Shown here piece by piece: positions 50,568-60,064 of a DNA stretch of 64,000 bases. Below the pieces are notes generated by a model, which was given only the letters and a program-made list of their open reading frames with translations, was not told where the DNA came from and did not search any database. The translations under genes were made by a program, and so were the position numbers. Location: positions 124,001 through 188,000 of the forward strand of contig NZ_CP136337.1 of assembly GCF_032681285.1 (NCBI RefSeq). The letters run 5' to 3'. The stretch is from Piscinibacter gummiphilus (GTDB lineage Bacteria; Pseudomonadota; Gammaproteobacteria; Burkholderiales; Burkholderiaceae_C). The stretch's first letter is position 1, and each line of letters begins with the position of its first letter.

Positions 50568-50740
50568 GACCAGGGGACGTCGTCGACATTTTGACGAAGG
50601 ATGACCCGATGGATGTGCAGTCCAAAGTGAGGCAGGTTTGGCCTGTACGGGGTGAGCTGTTCTCGATGTCACCGAAAGACTTCAATCCGACGCTCGATGC
50701 GCTGCAGCAGGGGCATTGCGCCGGACCTGACAGGGCTTAG
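50568..50740 (+). pseudogene. Hypothetical gene, 3-prime part, after the transposon
   Basis: The second GACCA is at 50568-50572. From 50573 the frame GDVVDILTKDDPMDVQSKVR continues for 55 codons to TAG at 50740. Joined in frame to 27958-28503 it restores a 237-residue protein. No N-terminal signal or start exists here. Confidence 0.75.
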
Positions 50741-50754
50741 GTGATGCGGCGCTG

Positions 50755-50771
50755 TGTGTGATTTCTGGCTT
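50755..50771 (-). repeat. 17-bp inverted repeat, right arm
   Basis: TGTGTGATTTCTGGCTT, the exact reverse complement of 27843-27859. It lies 15 bases after the interrupted gene and 55 bases before the integrase stop. Confidence 0.75.
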
Positions 50772-50825
50772 AATCCTGGCAGCACCCCCTAAAGCGTGAA
50801 GGGAGAGGGCGCATAGCGCTCACCC

Positions 50826-51899
50826 CTAGACGACAACGTCGTCCACCTGCACAACGCGTTCGTATCGATCAAGTACTTCCGGATCGGTGATGCCCATGTA
50901 CATGGCCAGATCCGCCTTGGAAGTACCGCGCTTGAGTTGGCGAAGTGCGAATGTGTTTCTCAGCATGCGAGCACCACCGTGACGAACGATGCCCGCTGAG
51001 TCGAGAACCTTTTGAACGGCATCGTAGTGGGAGACCTTCCCCCACTGTTTCCACTTCCAGGCGGGAAAGAGGAACTGAGGCGCGGGCTTGCCCTCCATCA
51101 ACTCCTCGGTAGGGAGTTTCGCCTCCTTCTGCTGCCTCACCCACTCTCGGCGCAGATCGCGCCTCTCATTGAGCCAATAGAGCAGGATGTCGCCGGCCCA
51201 CCTGGCCAGCGGTGTCTCACGGCTGCTGCGGTTGCCGTTGCCCGGTACCACGAGCTTCCAAGGGACGTCCTTGATGGGCCCGCCTTCGACGATGGGTGCT
51301 TTCAGGGGGAGCGCGCGAACCTCGCCGGCGGTGAGGCCTGCGCCGACATGCAAGGCAACGGCGGCGAGGTTGCGCAGATCTTGCCAGTCGCGAAGCTTTC
51401 GTCTGCCGAGCGCGCCGGGGCGCACCCCGCGCAAGTAGCGAACCAGGATGGCCGCTTCTTCACCGTTGAGATATGAAAGCGCCGCCTGGTTTTCATCGAC
51501 GTTGGCATGCTTGATCTGTTCTCGACTTTCGATGACACGGGCTGCGGCGTCGCGGTAAGGAACGTCCTTGACCAGCGCGCGATGCTGAAGCACGCGGTCG
51601 ACCAAGTGCAGCACACGCCACGCGTGACGAGTCGTGTAGGCATCGCCGTTCTCGGCCCGTCTCTGATTGAGATATTCGACCAGGTCGCGCTCGACGATGT
51701 TGTCGAGCGTCACGAGCGGATCCTGAACGACGCACCAGTCGGTGAGGGCCTTCCAGATTGACGCGTAGTAGCCGACGCTGGACGACCTCGTGAGGACGTC
51801 GGCCGCGGAGATGTCCGCCTGCCAACGATCGAACGCCTCTTCGAAGTCACCCTTGGCTTTCGCCGCCCCGATGGGCAAGAACAGATCTTCCGTGTACAT
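50826..51899 (-). CDS. Tyrosine recombinase (site-specific integrase)
   Basis: 357 residues. A SAM-like core-binding N-terminus (about 20-125) and a catalytic domain (about 145-350). Arg195 (TAGEVRAL) and Arg314 (RMLRNTFA) are the two arginines, Tyr346 (DRYERV) the nucleophile. The histidine of HxxR is replaced by Arg311 and the later His/Trp by Ile337, so the active site is unusual. It could integrate the element or invert DNA between nearby repeats. ATG 51899; GGAGG lies upstream. Confidence 0.8.
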   Translation of the reverse strand: MYTEDLFLPIGAAKAKGDFEEAFDRWQADISAADVLTRSSSVGYYASIWKALTDWCVVQDPLVTLDNIVERDLVEYLNQRRAENGDAYTTRHAWRVLHLVDRVLQHRALVKDVPYRDAAARVIESREQIKHANVDENQAALSYLNGEEAAILVRYLRGVRPGALGRRKLRDWQDLRNLAAVALHVGAGLTAGEVRALPLKAPIVEGGPIKDVPWKLVVPGNGNRSSRETPLARWAGDILLYWLNERRDLRREWVRQQKEAKLPTEELMEGKPAPQFLFPAWKWKQWGKVSHYDAVQKVLDSAGIVRHGGARMLRNTFALRQLKRGTSKADLAMYMGITDPEVLDRYERVVQVDDVVV

Positions 51900-52340
51900 A
51901 GCTGCTAGGCCTCCGATTCAAACCGAACTAACGCGCTGCCGCGTCAGTCTACGCCGTCCACGGCGTCTTTTCAATGCATTTCCCGCCCCTTCTTTTAAAA
52001 GGTTAGCCCGCCAAAAGGCGGGGTTTTGAAAGAGGTGGCCGGCGCCTAACGCCGTGGCGCGTTAGTTCGGTTTGGGCTTTGCGATGTGCGTGGGTTCGGC
52101 CCGCCATTTCTTTGGCCGGAAGGTGGACAAACGCACTCATTCACCCAGAGGGCAGGAAAGGGCGCTATGAGGTGCTGTCGCGGCTTGAACACAGCCGCAT
52201 AGCGTGCAAGCTCAGAGGCTTCCATCGGAGGTAGATCGTGTGGGAGACTCCCGGCCTGCCGTTGGTTGGCGGCCAGGCGCCTTAACAAGATGCGTCGGCC
52301 GTGGAATAAGAGCTTCGCGTTCAAACGCACAGGGACATCA
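51900..52340. other. Integrase upstream region with inverted repeats
   Basis: 441 bases without a convincing gene. Contains an 18-bp inverted repeat pair (51919-51936 and 52057-52074), a GCCGT-CC-ACGGC hairpin near 51952-51966 and a CCCGCC-AAAA-GGCGGG hairpin with a short T-run (52007-52027). Confidence 0.6.
51919..52074. repeat. 18-bp perfect inverted repeat, 120-base spacer
   Basis: CAAACCGAACTAACGCGC (51919-51936) and GCGCGTTAGTTCGGTTTG (52057-52074). They could be integrase core or arm sites, or the ends of a small insertion. Confidence 0.75.
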
Positions 52341-52937
52341 ATGGACGGGCTTGTGTGCATCGACATTTCAAGCGGGACGCGCACGGACATCCGTGAGAGC
52401 GAACTGCATTGGGAAAGCACGACGCTGACTGCGGCGTGGCTTTCGGCGGCCGTACGAGCCGGCACCGGCATGAAGGTGCAGTTGCCCTTCTCCCATCTGA
52501 AAGGTGCGTGCGGCGTCGCTGGGGTCGAGGGTGACATGCTGGTGGTCGTGATCTCGAAGGCGTCCCCATCGGAGTCGACTGGAGTGCTGACCCTTGGGGT
52601 CGCGCTGAACGATGGTGACGGGGCCCATCTGTGGCCGTTGCTTTGCAAAGGCGCCCCGTGCGGGCCGACGGCCGCAACCCTCGATCAGCCAAGGGCTCCA
52701 TGGTGTGCCTTCGCGCCGTGGCACAGCTTCGGAAATGGTGAAGACCTGAAGTGGGCTGTCGACCTGGCCAAGACCATCTCGTGGATCTGGCTGACTCAAC
52801 GTGGGTTGCTAACCATCGTGGACGAAGAAGCAGCGGCCGATCGCAACGAAGGAAGTTCCCAGGAGCCTACGTGGCGTGTGGTGATGAGAGGGCAACAGGA
52901 AGTCTGGAAAGCGATGCGAGGGAAGCAGAGCAAATGA
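52341..52937 (+). CDS. Hypothetical protein
   Basis: 198 residues from ATG 52341; the frame is open from 52266, so the start is uncertain. No recognised domain. A few Trp/His/Ser-rich stretches (WCAFAPWHSFGNGEDLKWAV) and a basic C-terminus are visible. No membrane segment or signal peptide. Confidence 0.45.
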   Translation: MDGLVCIDISSGTRTDIRESELHWESTTLTAAWLSAAVRAGTGMKVQLPFSHLKGACGVAGVEGDMLVVVISKASPSESTGVLTLGVALNDGDGAHLWPLLCKGAPCGPTAATLDQPRAPWCAFAPWHSFGNGEDLKWAVDLAKTISWIWLTQRGLLTIVDEEAAADRNEGSSQEPTWRVVMRGQQEVWKAMRGKQSK

Positions 52938-53070
52938 GGAAGCGCGGCTTAGGATGGCGCGCTCAAGATGCGTGAAGGAGTCGATGCGTCGATCGACTTG
53001 CCAACGACTAGGACTTCACTTGAGGCCGGCAATCGGATACCTTTTGAAACATAACGATTCGGAGGTTGGA

Positions 53071-53385
53071 ATGCGAGGGAAGAGTTTTGCAGCCAGCGCA
53101 TCGCTGGCAGTTCTGATGTGGACGGGTGTGGCTGCTGCTGCCCCGAACAAAGCGGATCAGGACGAACTGACAGCAGGGCGGTACTTTGTGACGGTGATGG
53201 CGACCAGCATCTGTGGGCTGCAACCATCGACAGCCCTCGGTGCCGAGCTCAGCCGGCATCCGATGGTGAAGTCCCTAGGCGATGCCTACGACAACACTGG
53301 GAAGACCCCTGTGCTCGACAACCTGCCCTGCGACCAACTGTCCAAGCTGCAGGTGGCTCGCGCCCCTAGTGGGTCTGGCAAGTAG
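53071..53385 (+). CDS. Small exported protein
   Basis: 104 residues from ATG 53071 with GGAGG upstream. A signal peptide (1-23, ending GVAAAAP) precedes about 80 residues with two cysteines (ICGLQP and LPCDQL) that may form a disulfide. No family recognised. Confidence 0.65.
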   Translation: MRGKSFAASASLAVLMWTGVAAAAPNKADQDELTAGRYFVTVMATSICGLQPSTALGAELSRHPMVKSLGDAYDNTGKTPVLDNLPCDQLSKLQVARAPSGSGK

Positions 53386-53477
53386 CTCCGCTTGATCTGC
53401 GGAGGAGGTGCGAGCACGCCGTGAGGCGTGGGCTCTGTTACGCTGCCGTCGACGCAACATGCCCCTGAGGCGAGACG

Positions 53478-54728
53478 TTGAGCACCGAGCCTGAACGGAC
53501 AGCGAGTCTCAAAGCGCACCTGGTGGTGACATCGGCGGCCGTTGCTGCCTTCTCGCCTCTCTACTGCCTCCAGGCGCTGTACCCAGCGATCTCGACGCGC
53601 TTCTCAGGCGACGTGGGGTTGGCGGCATCGCTTCTGACGACGACAACGCTGGCGTTGGCGGTCGTTTCGCTCATTTCAGGTCGGCCCGCCGCGGCGCACG
53701 GTCCGCGAGCCGCAGTGCTTTGGGCCTTGATGTCGACGGTCGTGTCGACAGTTGGCTTGGGCCTGGCCGACAGCACTTCCATCCTCATCTGTTGGCGCCT
53801 CGTCCAAGGCGTGACGATCGCAGTCGGGTTGTCGTCCCTCATCAGCAGCCTTGGGATGCTCGCGCCCACGGGAGCTGCGTCGTTGGCCTCGAGCTATTCC
53901 ACTGGAATCATTTTGGGAGGGATCCTCGGCCGATTGGTGCCAGCCGCTTTGATGGACTGGGGCTGGACGCCGGCATTCATGGCCTTCGCCTTGATCCAAG
54001 GCTTGCTGATGGCCGTGGTTTGGTGGGCTTTGCCTCGGTCGGACATGAGCGAAGACCGAGTGGTGAAGTTGGAGCCCATCCAGCAGTGGTTGAAATCGCT
54101 ACTGCCAGTTTTCAGAAATGACATACCTCATCTGGCCGTGGGTGGCGCTGTGCTCATGATTTCTCAAGCGGCAGCGACGAGCATGGTGTCAATTCACTTA
54201 TCCCAAGAACCATTCAATTGGTCAACTGCACAGTTGGGCTTGCTTTATCTGGTATTCGCTCCGGCTTTGGTTGTCGTTAGATTCGTGCCTGGTTTGATAC
54301 AGCGGATTGGGCCCCTGTGGTTACAAGTCCTTGCAACTAACCTCCTACTTGCGGGGTTGCTAACCACGCTGGGTGGGGGTAGTGGACAAATTGTGGCGGG
54401 CATGGCCATCTTTTGTGCGGCCGTCTTCACCTCACAGACCGTCTTCGCCTACCTGCTCAACACAGTCGATCCGAGCGTTAGGCAGAAAGCAAGCTCCTGC
54501 TATCTGGCGAGTTATTACCTCGGTGCATCGATAGGAGCAGCTGCACCAGCGACGGTGTGGAACGAATATGGATGGCCAGGTACCGTGGCGTTGGTGGTAC
54601 TGGTTCAACTGGCTGGCGCAGTCCTTGCCTTCGGTTTCATCCGGCGACGGCAAAGTGTGTTGGCCGAAAGCCACAGGGATGGGGGTATTTCGGCAATGCC
54701 TAACGCGGGAGACACACGCCAGCCTTAA
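53478..54728 (+). CDS. MFS transporter
   Basis: 416 residues from TTG 53478 (GAGG upstream). Twelve hydrophobic segments with the loop pattern of MFS drug/metabolite exporters (YnfM/AraJ-like), e.g. PLYCLQALYPAISTRF and FRNDIPHLAVGG. Substrate unknown. It stands 49 bases before a 2-oxoglutarate oxygenase gene, so the two may share a pathway. Confidence 0.82.
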   Translation: MSTEPERTASLKAHLVVTSAAVAAFSPLYCLQALYPAISTRFSGDVGLAASLLTTTTLALAVVSLISGRPAAAHGPRAAVLWALMSTVVSTVGLGLADSTSILICWRLVQGVTIAVGLSSLISSLGMLAPTGAASLASSYSTGIILGGILGRLVPAALMDWGWTPAFMAFALIQGLLMAVVWWALPRSDMSEDRVVKLEPIQQWLKSLLPVFRNDIPHLAVGGAVLMISQAAATSMVSIHLSQEPFNWSTAQLGLLYLVFAPALVVVRFVPGLIQRIGPLWLQVLATNLLLAGLLTTLGGGSGQIVAGMAIFCAAVFTSQTVFAYLLNTVDPSVRQKASSCYLASYYLGASIGAAAPATVWNEYGWPGTVALVVLVQLAGAVLAFGFIRRRQSVLAESHRDGGISAMPNAGDTRQP

Positions 54729-54777
54729 GCTCCGCCCGCGAATACCCAGTTAATACTGACAAATACTGGTGAGGGCC

Positions 54778-55788
54778 ATGGGTGCAGATTTATCAAAGGC
54801 GGGCGTAGTCGTTCTATCTGAACCTGCGCAATGGGTCAGACACGCCGACCTAATACTCAAGATCATCTCCAGACTCCACTCCAACCCAGAGCGCCACGAA
54901 GAGATTCGGCCGCTTGGCGATCAGGACTGGAGGTCGATAAGGCGATTCCTGCTGGACAACGTGCCCGGCATGAAGGAATTCAGTGACAGCATCGGCCAGG
55001 CGCTCAAACAACACGTCGCGGTGTACCTGTCGAGCGTGGGTATCAAAGACTTCTCTCCAAGCGAACGCGCGATCCTTGCGTACGCAGCTTGCCTGTGCCT
55101 CGGCAACCCAACGCCAACCGACTCGAAGCAGGTGATATGGGACGTGAAGGCAAGGGCTCGCGAGAGCCAGTACATCACCACCTTCTCAGAGACCGATCAC
55201 GAGGCTGCGTACCACACGGACACGCAGTATTTCCCGGTGCCAGAGCGGCTGTTTGCCCTTTACTGCATCCAGCCGGCGCGCTGCAACGGGGGCCACTCGA
55301 GCATCCTCGACGCTCGGGCCTTGCGGGAAGATCTGAAGCAGAACCACCCGCGACTCCTGGAGGCGCTGACCAGCAAGACGTTCCCATTTCGGGTGCCGTC
55401 CGCTTTCGCGTCGTCACTTGATCCAGGCCTTGCCGATGTGACACTGGCGCCGATCTTCTCTTCTGACGTCTTCATGAGGTACCGGCTCGACATGCTGGAG
55501 AAGGGCTTCCAGTGCGTGCCTGAGCTGCACGACAGTGAGGCGCGGTGGGCGATCGACCAGCTCGAGAAGCTGATCAAGAAGACTCCGAATCAAGCGGAGT
55601 TCTTCATGGCAGAGGACTCGATGGTTCTTGTCGACAACCACCTTGCTCTTCACGCGCGCACAGCCTTCTCTGACCATGAGAGGCACCTGGTTCGTATCCG
55701 AATGAGGACCGAAGATCAGACGGTCAACAATGGCAAGGCGAGGATGATTCAACGTCGGGTGGAACAAGCACAACGAGTTCACAGCTGA
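54778..55788 (+). CDS. TauD/TfdA-like 2-oxoglutarate-dependent oxygenase
   Basis: 336 residues from ATG 54778. It has the Fe(II) facial triad: His146 and Asp148 in YHTDTQYFP, and His292 in LALHARTAF; Arg306 probably binds 2-oxoglutarate. The CNGGHSSILDARAL stretch is typical of the clavaminate-synthase-like and amino-acid hydroxylase branch (arginine or asparagine oxygenases). Substrate unknown. Located between an MFS gene and a binding-protein gene. Confidence 0.78.
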   Translation: MGADLSKAGVVVLSEPAQWVRHADLILKIISRLHSNPERHEEIRPLGDQDWRSIRRFLLDNVPGMKEFSDSIGQALKQHVAVYLSSVGIKDFSPSERAILAYAACLCLGNPTPTDSKQVIWDVKARARESQYITTFSETDHEAAYHTDTQYFPVPERLFALYCIQPARCNGGHSSILDARALREDLKQNHPRLLEALTSKTFPFRVPSAFASSLDPGLADVTLAPIFSSDVFMRYRLDMLEKGFQCVPELHDSEARWAIDQLEKLIKKTPNQAEFFMAEDSMVLVDNHLALHARTAFSDHERHLVRIRMRTEDQTVNNGKARMIQRRVEQAQRVHS

Positions 55789-55833
55789 CGAACAGAATCA
55801 CTAGCGAAGCGTGCTAGCTCGCAACCTTAAATC

Positions 55834-55850
55834 TCCGCACGAAGTGCGGA
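55834..55850 (+). repeat. Small stable hairpin before the LivJ-like gene
   Basis: TCCGCAC-GAA-GTGCGGA, a 7-bp stem with a 3-base loop, 20 bases before the TTG start. It could be the terminator of the oxygenase gene (no T-run) or a leader structure. Confidence 0.5.
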
Positions 55851-55869
55851 CAACAATAGAGGTGCACGT

Positions 55870-56988
55870 TTGAAAACCATAGCTCGTTGGTGCGCAGCAT
55901 TCATGCTGTCGGCAGTCGGTGCCGCCAGTGCGCAAATCGTAATTGGCCAGACGTCCGGGTACACCGGCAGCGTCGCGGCTTCTGTGAACGAAATTCAGCT
56001 TGGGGCAAAGCTCTACATCGACGCAGTGAACGCGGAAGGCGGGATTGCGGGGCAACAGATCGAGCTGCGTTCGAAAGACGACAAGTTCCAGGTTCCATTG
56101 GCGGTCGAGAACGCAAAAGCGTTGATTGCCGACCCCAAGGTAGTTGCGCTCTTCCTCAATCGTGGAACGCCGCATGCACAGGCCCTGATGCCGCTGCTGA
56201 TGGAAGGGAAGATCCCGCTCGTCGCGCCGTCGACGGGCGCGATGGCACTCCACAAGCCGGTGCATCCGTACATCTTCAACGTTCGGGCCACCTATCAGCG
56301 GGAGGCAGAGCACGTCATCCGCCATCTCGGGATGGGCGGGCTCGAACGGGTGGGCATCATGTTCGTGGACGACTCGTTCGGCGAAGACGCCGCACAGGGC
56401 GCATTGAAGGTGTTCAAGGAAGCTGCCAAGGCGCCGGCGTTCACAGAAAAAATCAGCCGGACCAAGCCTGACTACACCGCCGCCGCGGAGCGTGTGAAAG
56501 CCACGAAACCGCTGGGCGTGCTGATTGTCGGCTCGCAGGACTCGGTAATCGCGGGCATCAAGGCTATTCGTGCAGCTGGGTCTCTGACGCGCGTTGCGAC
56601 ACTCTCAAACAATGCGGCGGCCGGCTTCGTGGACAAGCTCGGCGAGTTCGGGCCCGGGACGATCGTCTCTCAGGTTTTTCCTGGGGAACGAAAGTTGGCG
56701 GCGCCAATGATTGCCGAGCTCGTGCGACTTGCGCAGGCGGCCAAGGCCAAGACGGTGACGCCGGCCATGGTCGAAGGGTTCGCTGGGGCGAAGGTACTCG
56801 TGGCGGCCTTGCGCAAAGCAGCGAAGGACAGCAAAGAGGTGAATCGCGCGAGTCTGAAGAAGGCTCTTGAGGGCATGAGTCACGTCGACATTGGCGGACT
56901 CGAGATCAACTACAGCCCGACAGATCACACTGGCTTGGACTACGCAGATTTGAGCATCATCGGTGACGACGGAACTTTTAGACGCTAG
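55870..56988 (+). CDS. LivJ-like periplasmic binding protein 1
   Basis: 372 residues from a TTG start with GAGGTG upstream. Signal peptide (1-21, AASAQ) and a type I periplasmic fold (Peripla_BP_6) with QIVIGQTSGYTGSVAAS and FVDDSFGEDAAQGAL. No ABC permease or ATPase is in the window, so it may act as a sensor rather than for uptake. It is paralogous to 60734-61885. Confidence 0.85.
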   Translation: MKTIARWCAAFMLSAVGAASAQIVIGQTSGYTGSVAASVNEIQLGAKLYIDAVNAEGGIAGQQIELRSKDDKFQVPLAVENAKALIADPKVVALFLNRGTPHAQALMPLLMEGKIPLVAPSTGAMALHKPVHPYIFNVRATYQREAEHVIRHLGMGGLERVGIMFVDDSFGEDAAQGALKVFKEAAKAPAFTEKISRTKPDYTAAAERVKATKPLGVLIVGSQDSVIAGIKAIRAAGSLTRVATLSNNAAAGFVDKLGEFGPGTIVSQVFPGERKLAAPMIAELVRLAQAAKAKTVTPAMVEGFAGAKVLVAALRKAAKDSKEVNRASLKKALEGMSHVDIGGLEINYSPTDHTGLDYADLSIIGDDGTFRR

Positions 56989-57152
56989 ATCGAGGTTCTG
57001 TGGTCGAGCTGATTGACATTAGTTGTGGGAATTCAACGGGTCGGTAGCCGACACCTCGGCGAATCTGCACCCTCGGTAGCACCCGCAGGTCGTTGAGACG
57101 GCCTGACGGGAGCGCACCACCTCGCAAGGCCTCCAAAAAGAGTCGAGGGCAC

Positions 57153-57863
57153 ATGGTCAGAATCATGATGCCAGGGACAAACCTGGCCGCTGCCGTCAGC
57201 AGATCCAGTTGGAGAGGGGCGAAGTTGCTAGGCATCGCCGTAACTTCGGTGACGGTCGCACTTCATCTCCAGTTAGATGTTTCTGCTGCTCCCTCACCGA
57301 GCGCAGTTGAGGCGTTGACAGGACGGTCTCTTTGCACCCGCGATGCGGTGGAGCTGGCAAAAACGCCCGGCACATTGAGACGGGTGGCTGATTCGTGCCG
57401 AGACTTCCCCGACCTCGCAATTCTTGCGGTGTCAAAGTTGAACGGTCTTCCTCCCCCAAAGCCTTTGTCGGCGCTCAACAAGGGTCAGCTCAAAGCGGGA
57501 GCCTTCGGCGAGAGTCATAGCGCGGACATCGCAATATTCTTCGGGGTAGGGGAGAGTTACCCGACAGACGAGGGTCTGCATGCACTGCGAACGTTCATTG
57601 ATCAACTGAACGCCGGTGGTGGCGTCGTCAAATCGGTGTTCGTTCTGGGAAGTGCGGATGCAGCGGAGGCTGACACTCAGCTCGGCCGGCCCCTCGCAAC
57701 CAGGAGAGCCGCAGTGCTCCACGACTACCTTGTCGCCGCAGGTGTCGAGAAGCAGGCCATCACAGTCGCAATAGCAACGGGGCGCGGTACCGAAGGCCGG
57801 CCATCACCGGCAGACCGAATGGCGAAAGCCGTGGTGGTACTGCAGAAGCAGGCTGCTCAATAA
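57153..57863 (+). CDS. Exported OmpA-like domain protein
   Basis: 236 residues from ATG 57153, an internal start of a longer frame. Signal peptide (about 12-44, VSAAPS), then an N-terminal region with two cysteines (CTRD, CRDF) and a C-terminal OmpA-like domain (FFGVGESYPTDEGLHALRTF, RPLATRRAAVLHDYLVAAGV). Ends shortly before a bidirectional terminator. Confidence 0.6.
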   Translation: MVRIMMPGTNLAAAVSRSSWRGAKLLGIAVTSVTVALHLQLDVSAAPSPSAVEALTGRSLCTRDAVELAKTPGTLRRVADSCRDFPDLAILAVSKLNGLPPPKPLSALNKGQLKAGAFGESHSADIAIFFGVGESYPTDEGLHALRTFIDQLNAGGGVVKSVFVLGSADAAEADTQLGRPLATRRAAVLHDYLVAAGVEKQAITVAIATGRGTEGRPSPADRMAKAVVVLQKQAAQ

Positions 57864-57865
57864 GG

Positions 57866-57890
57866 AAGGGCCCCTTGAGGGGCCCTTTTT
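57866..57890 (+). terminator. Bidirectional terminator
   Basis: GGGCCCC (57868-57874), loop TTGA, GGGGCCC (57879-57885) and TTTTT. The flanking AA on the other side lets it also serve the convergent Bug gene. Confidence 0.88.
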
Positions 57891-57894
57891 AACT

Positions 57895-58887
57895 TCACGG
57901 GGCGATCAACACGTCTGCCCAGTAGTCGATCTCGCCTGCCACGAAGCGCTTGTGCTTGCGGGGCTTGAGTCGCTTGTCCTTGACCACTACAGCGCCAGTG
58001 GACTCCTGCGCCTGAATGAACTGGGGGTCACTCGCGACGGAACGCACCAGGTCATTCAAGTACTCCTGGACGCGGGCCGGAGTCCTCTTAGGAGCGGACA
58101 AACCAAACCAGACGGTGATCTCCATCTCGTTGAGGCCCAACTCGGAAAATGTTGGGATATTGCTCAGCGCAGGGATGTTCACACGGTCCTGAGCTGTGAC
58201 GCCGTATGCACGGACCTGCGTATTGGTAGGCAGGTAAGTTGCCGAGGCGTTGGCAGCGTCACAGACCATGTCGACCCGCCCCGCGCTCACGTCGACGACC
58301 GCCGGTGCATTGCCGGTGTAGACGCGCTCGCTGATGGTCTGGTTGATGGCACGTTGAAACAGCAGACCACAGAGGTGAGATGCGGATCCAGCACCAGCAT
58401 GAGCAATCGTGGCAGCGGACTGATTGTCCCGGAGCCATTGCTGCAGGCCGGTAAACGTCGAGGGCAAGGTGGAACGCGCAATGAGGGTCATGGGCACCTC
58501 TTCCAGGAGCCCGAGATACGAAAAGCTCTTGAGCGTGTCGTAGGGCAGGCCTTGGTACAACGACGGTGCGACCGCAAAGGCAATGTTGTGAAGGAGAAGC
58601 ACGGAACCGTCAGCGGGCCCACTGGCGACCTGGGCCGCGCCGAGGGTGCCTCCAGACCCACCGACATTGGCGATCGTGAAGGTGAGACCTGGATCGATAC
58701 GCTGCGCGGTGTCGATGAAGGCTCGGGCAATCTTGTCAGTGGGTCCGCCGGCGGCAAACGGAACGACAAGTGTGATCTGTCGTGGAACGTAGGAAGGTGC
58801 AGCCTGCGCCTGGTGTGTGGCCAGACAGCCGACGGCAAACAAGGAAGTAGCCGCCACGAGGCGGTTGAGGATGGATTTGAATCTCAT
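57895..58887 (-). CDS. Bug/TctC-type periplasmic receptor 1
   Basis: 330 residues from ATG 58887; the longer frame is rejected because it lacks a signal sequence. Signal peptide then the Bug pattern ITLVVPFAAGGPTDKIAR, VGGSGGTLGAAQVASGPADG, HAGAGSASHLCGLLFQ. Such proteins feed tripartite TctAB transporters or sensors with carboxylates, aromatic acids or nicotinate. No tctA or tctB gene is present. Confidence 0.88.
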   Translation of the reverse strand: MRFKSILNRLVAATSLFAVGCLATHQAQAAPSYVPRQITLVVPFAAGGPTDKIARAFIDTAQRIDPGLTFTIANVGGSGGTLGAAQVASGPADGSVLLLHNIAFAVAPSLYQGLPYDTLKSFSYLGLLEEVPMTLIARSTLPSTFTGLQQWLRDNQSAATIAHAGAGSASHLCGLLFQRAINQTISERVYTGNAPAVVDVSAGRVDMVCDAANASATYLPTNTQVRAYGVTAQDRVNIPALSNIPTFSELGLNEMEITVWFGLSAPKRTPARVQEYLNDLVRSVASDPQFIQAQESTGAVVVKDKRLKPRKHKRFVAGEIDYWADVLIAP

Positions 58888-59065
58888 GTTGTTGATGCTT
58901 GCTGTGGTTGAACAGGAGTAGTGCGCGCCCTGACTTAGAAGGCGCATTTCCAAGGCGGCCTCATCAAGCACCACCAAGAGCAACCGAAAGCCTCGGGGCT
59001 ATCGGATCGCAGGCATAACGACACATACGAGCGGCCACGCCCTCGATGGTCGACAAGGAGGCGGG

Positions 59066-60064
59066 TCAGTTTGGGGCGCGGAGCGTCTCTGTCCAATGTT
59101 GGATCTGGGACGCCACGAACCGCTTGTGAATTGCGGGCGTGAGCCGAGCGTCGCGAGTGACGATCGCCCCGAGAGCCTCTTGCTCGCGGACGAATGCAGG
59201 GTCCTCGACGACGCGCCTGAGGAGCGCGTTGAGACGGGCAACATCTTCCTCGGCCGTTCCCTTCGGTGCGGCCAGTGCAAACCAAACTGAGATCTCCGCG
59301 TCCTTGAGCCCTACTTCACGAGCGGTAGGGACGGACCGCCAGGGCTCCTGAAGAAGACGAGCCGCCGATGTCACCGCGTACGCATGCACTGACCTTGCGT
59401 TGACCTGGATGCCCGCGCTAGTCGTTGCATCGCAGAGAAGATCGACGTTGCCGCTCAACAGATCTGCAGTAGCCGGGGCATTGCCCTTGTAGGTCTTCTG
59501 ATCCAGCGCGACGTTCCAAGCGCGCTGGAACAACAGACCACAAAGGTGGGACGCTGACCCGGTGCCGGCGTGAGCGATGACGGGCCGGCGCGCGGAAGGG
59601 TCGTTGAGCAGTCGCTTGAGACCGGCAGCGGTGGCAGGTAGGCCGTTGCGTCCGATCAGTGTCATCGGCACCTCTTGGAGCATGCCGATGTGGACGAAGT
59701 CCTCCAGCGTGTCGTAGGGAAGGTCCTTGTAAAGCGCAGGCGCAGCGCTCATCGCGATGTTCTGCAACAAGAGGACTGAGCCGTCGGCCGGAGATCGAGC
59801 AACCCTCGCCGCCCCAAGGGTACCGCCCTGGCCCCCTACGTTTTCGATCCGGATCACCTGCTCCGGTTGCTGTCGTGCAACCGCATCCGCAAAGGCGTGA
59901 GCGATGCGATCGGTCGGGCCACCTGGGGCGAAGGGAACAACGAGGGTGATCGGTGCGGGCCCGGCCATGGCAGATGGCGCATTGGCGATGAGGAGCGCGG
60001 CAGATACAGCGAGTGCGCGCAGGAACGTGACAACCGATGGGACGGTGACGTAGGGCTTTTTCAT
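59066..60064 (-). CDS. Bug/TctC-type periplasmic receptor 2
   Basis: 332 residues from ATG 60064 with AGGA upstream. Signal peptide (1-34, PSAMAG), then ITLVVPFAPGGPTDRIAH, GGQGGTLGAARVARSPADGS and HAGTGSASHLCGLLFQRA. Close paralogue of the gene at 57895. Substrate unknown. Confidence 0.88.
   Translation of the reverse strand: MKKPYVTVPSVVTFLRALAVSAALLIANAPSAMAGPAPITLVVPFAPGGPTDRIAHAFADAVARQQPEQVIRIENVGGQGGTLGAARVARSPADGSVLLLQNIAMSAAPALYKDLPYDTLEDFVHIGMLQEVPMTLIGRNGLPATAAGLKRLLNDPSARRPVIAHAGTGSASHLCGLLFQRAWNVALDQKTYKGNAPATADLLSGNVDLLCDATTSAGIQVNARSVHAYAVTSAARLLQEPWRSVPTAREVGLKDAEISVWFALAAPKGTAEEDVARLNALLRRVVEDPAFVREQEALGAIVTRDARLTPAIHKRFVASQIQHWTETLRAPN

Noticed and set aside
52047..52075. 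Integron attC site (GTTAG and CTAAC motifs)
   Set aside because: Core and spacer layout do not match an attC site and no integron integrase is present.
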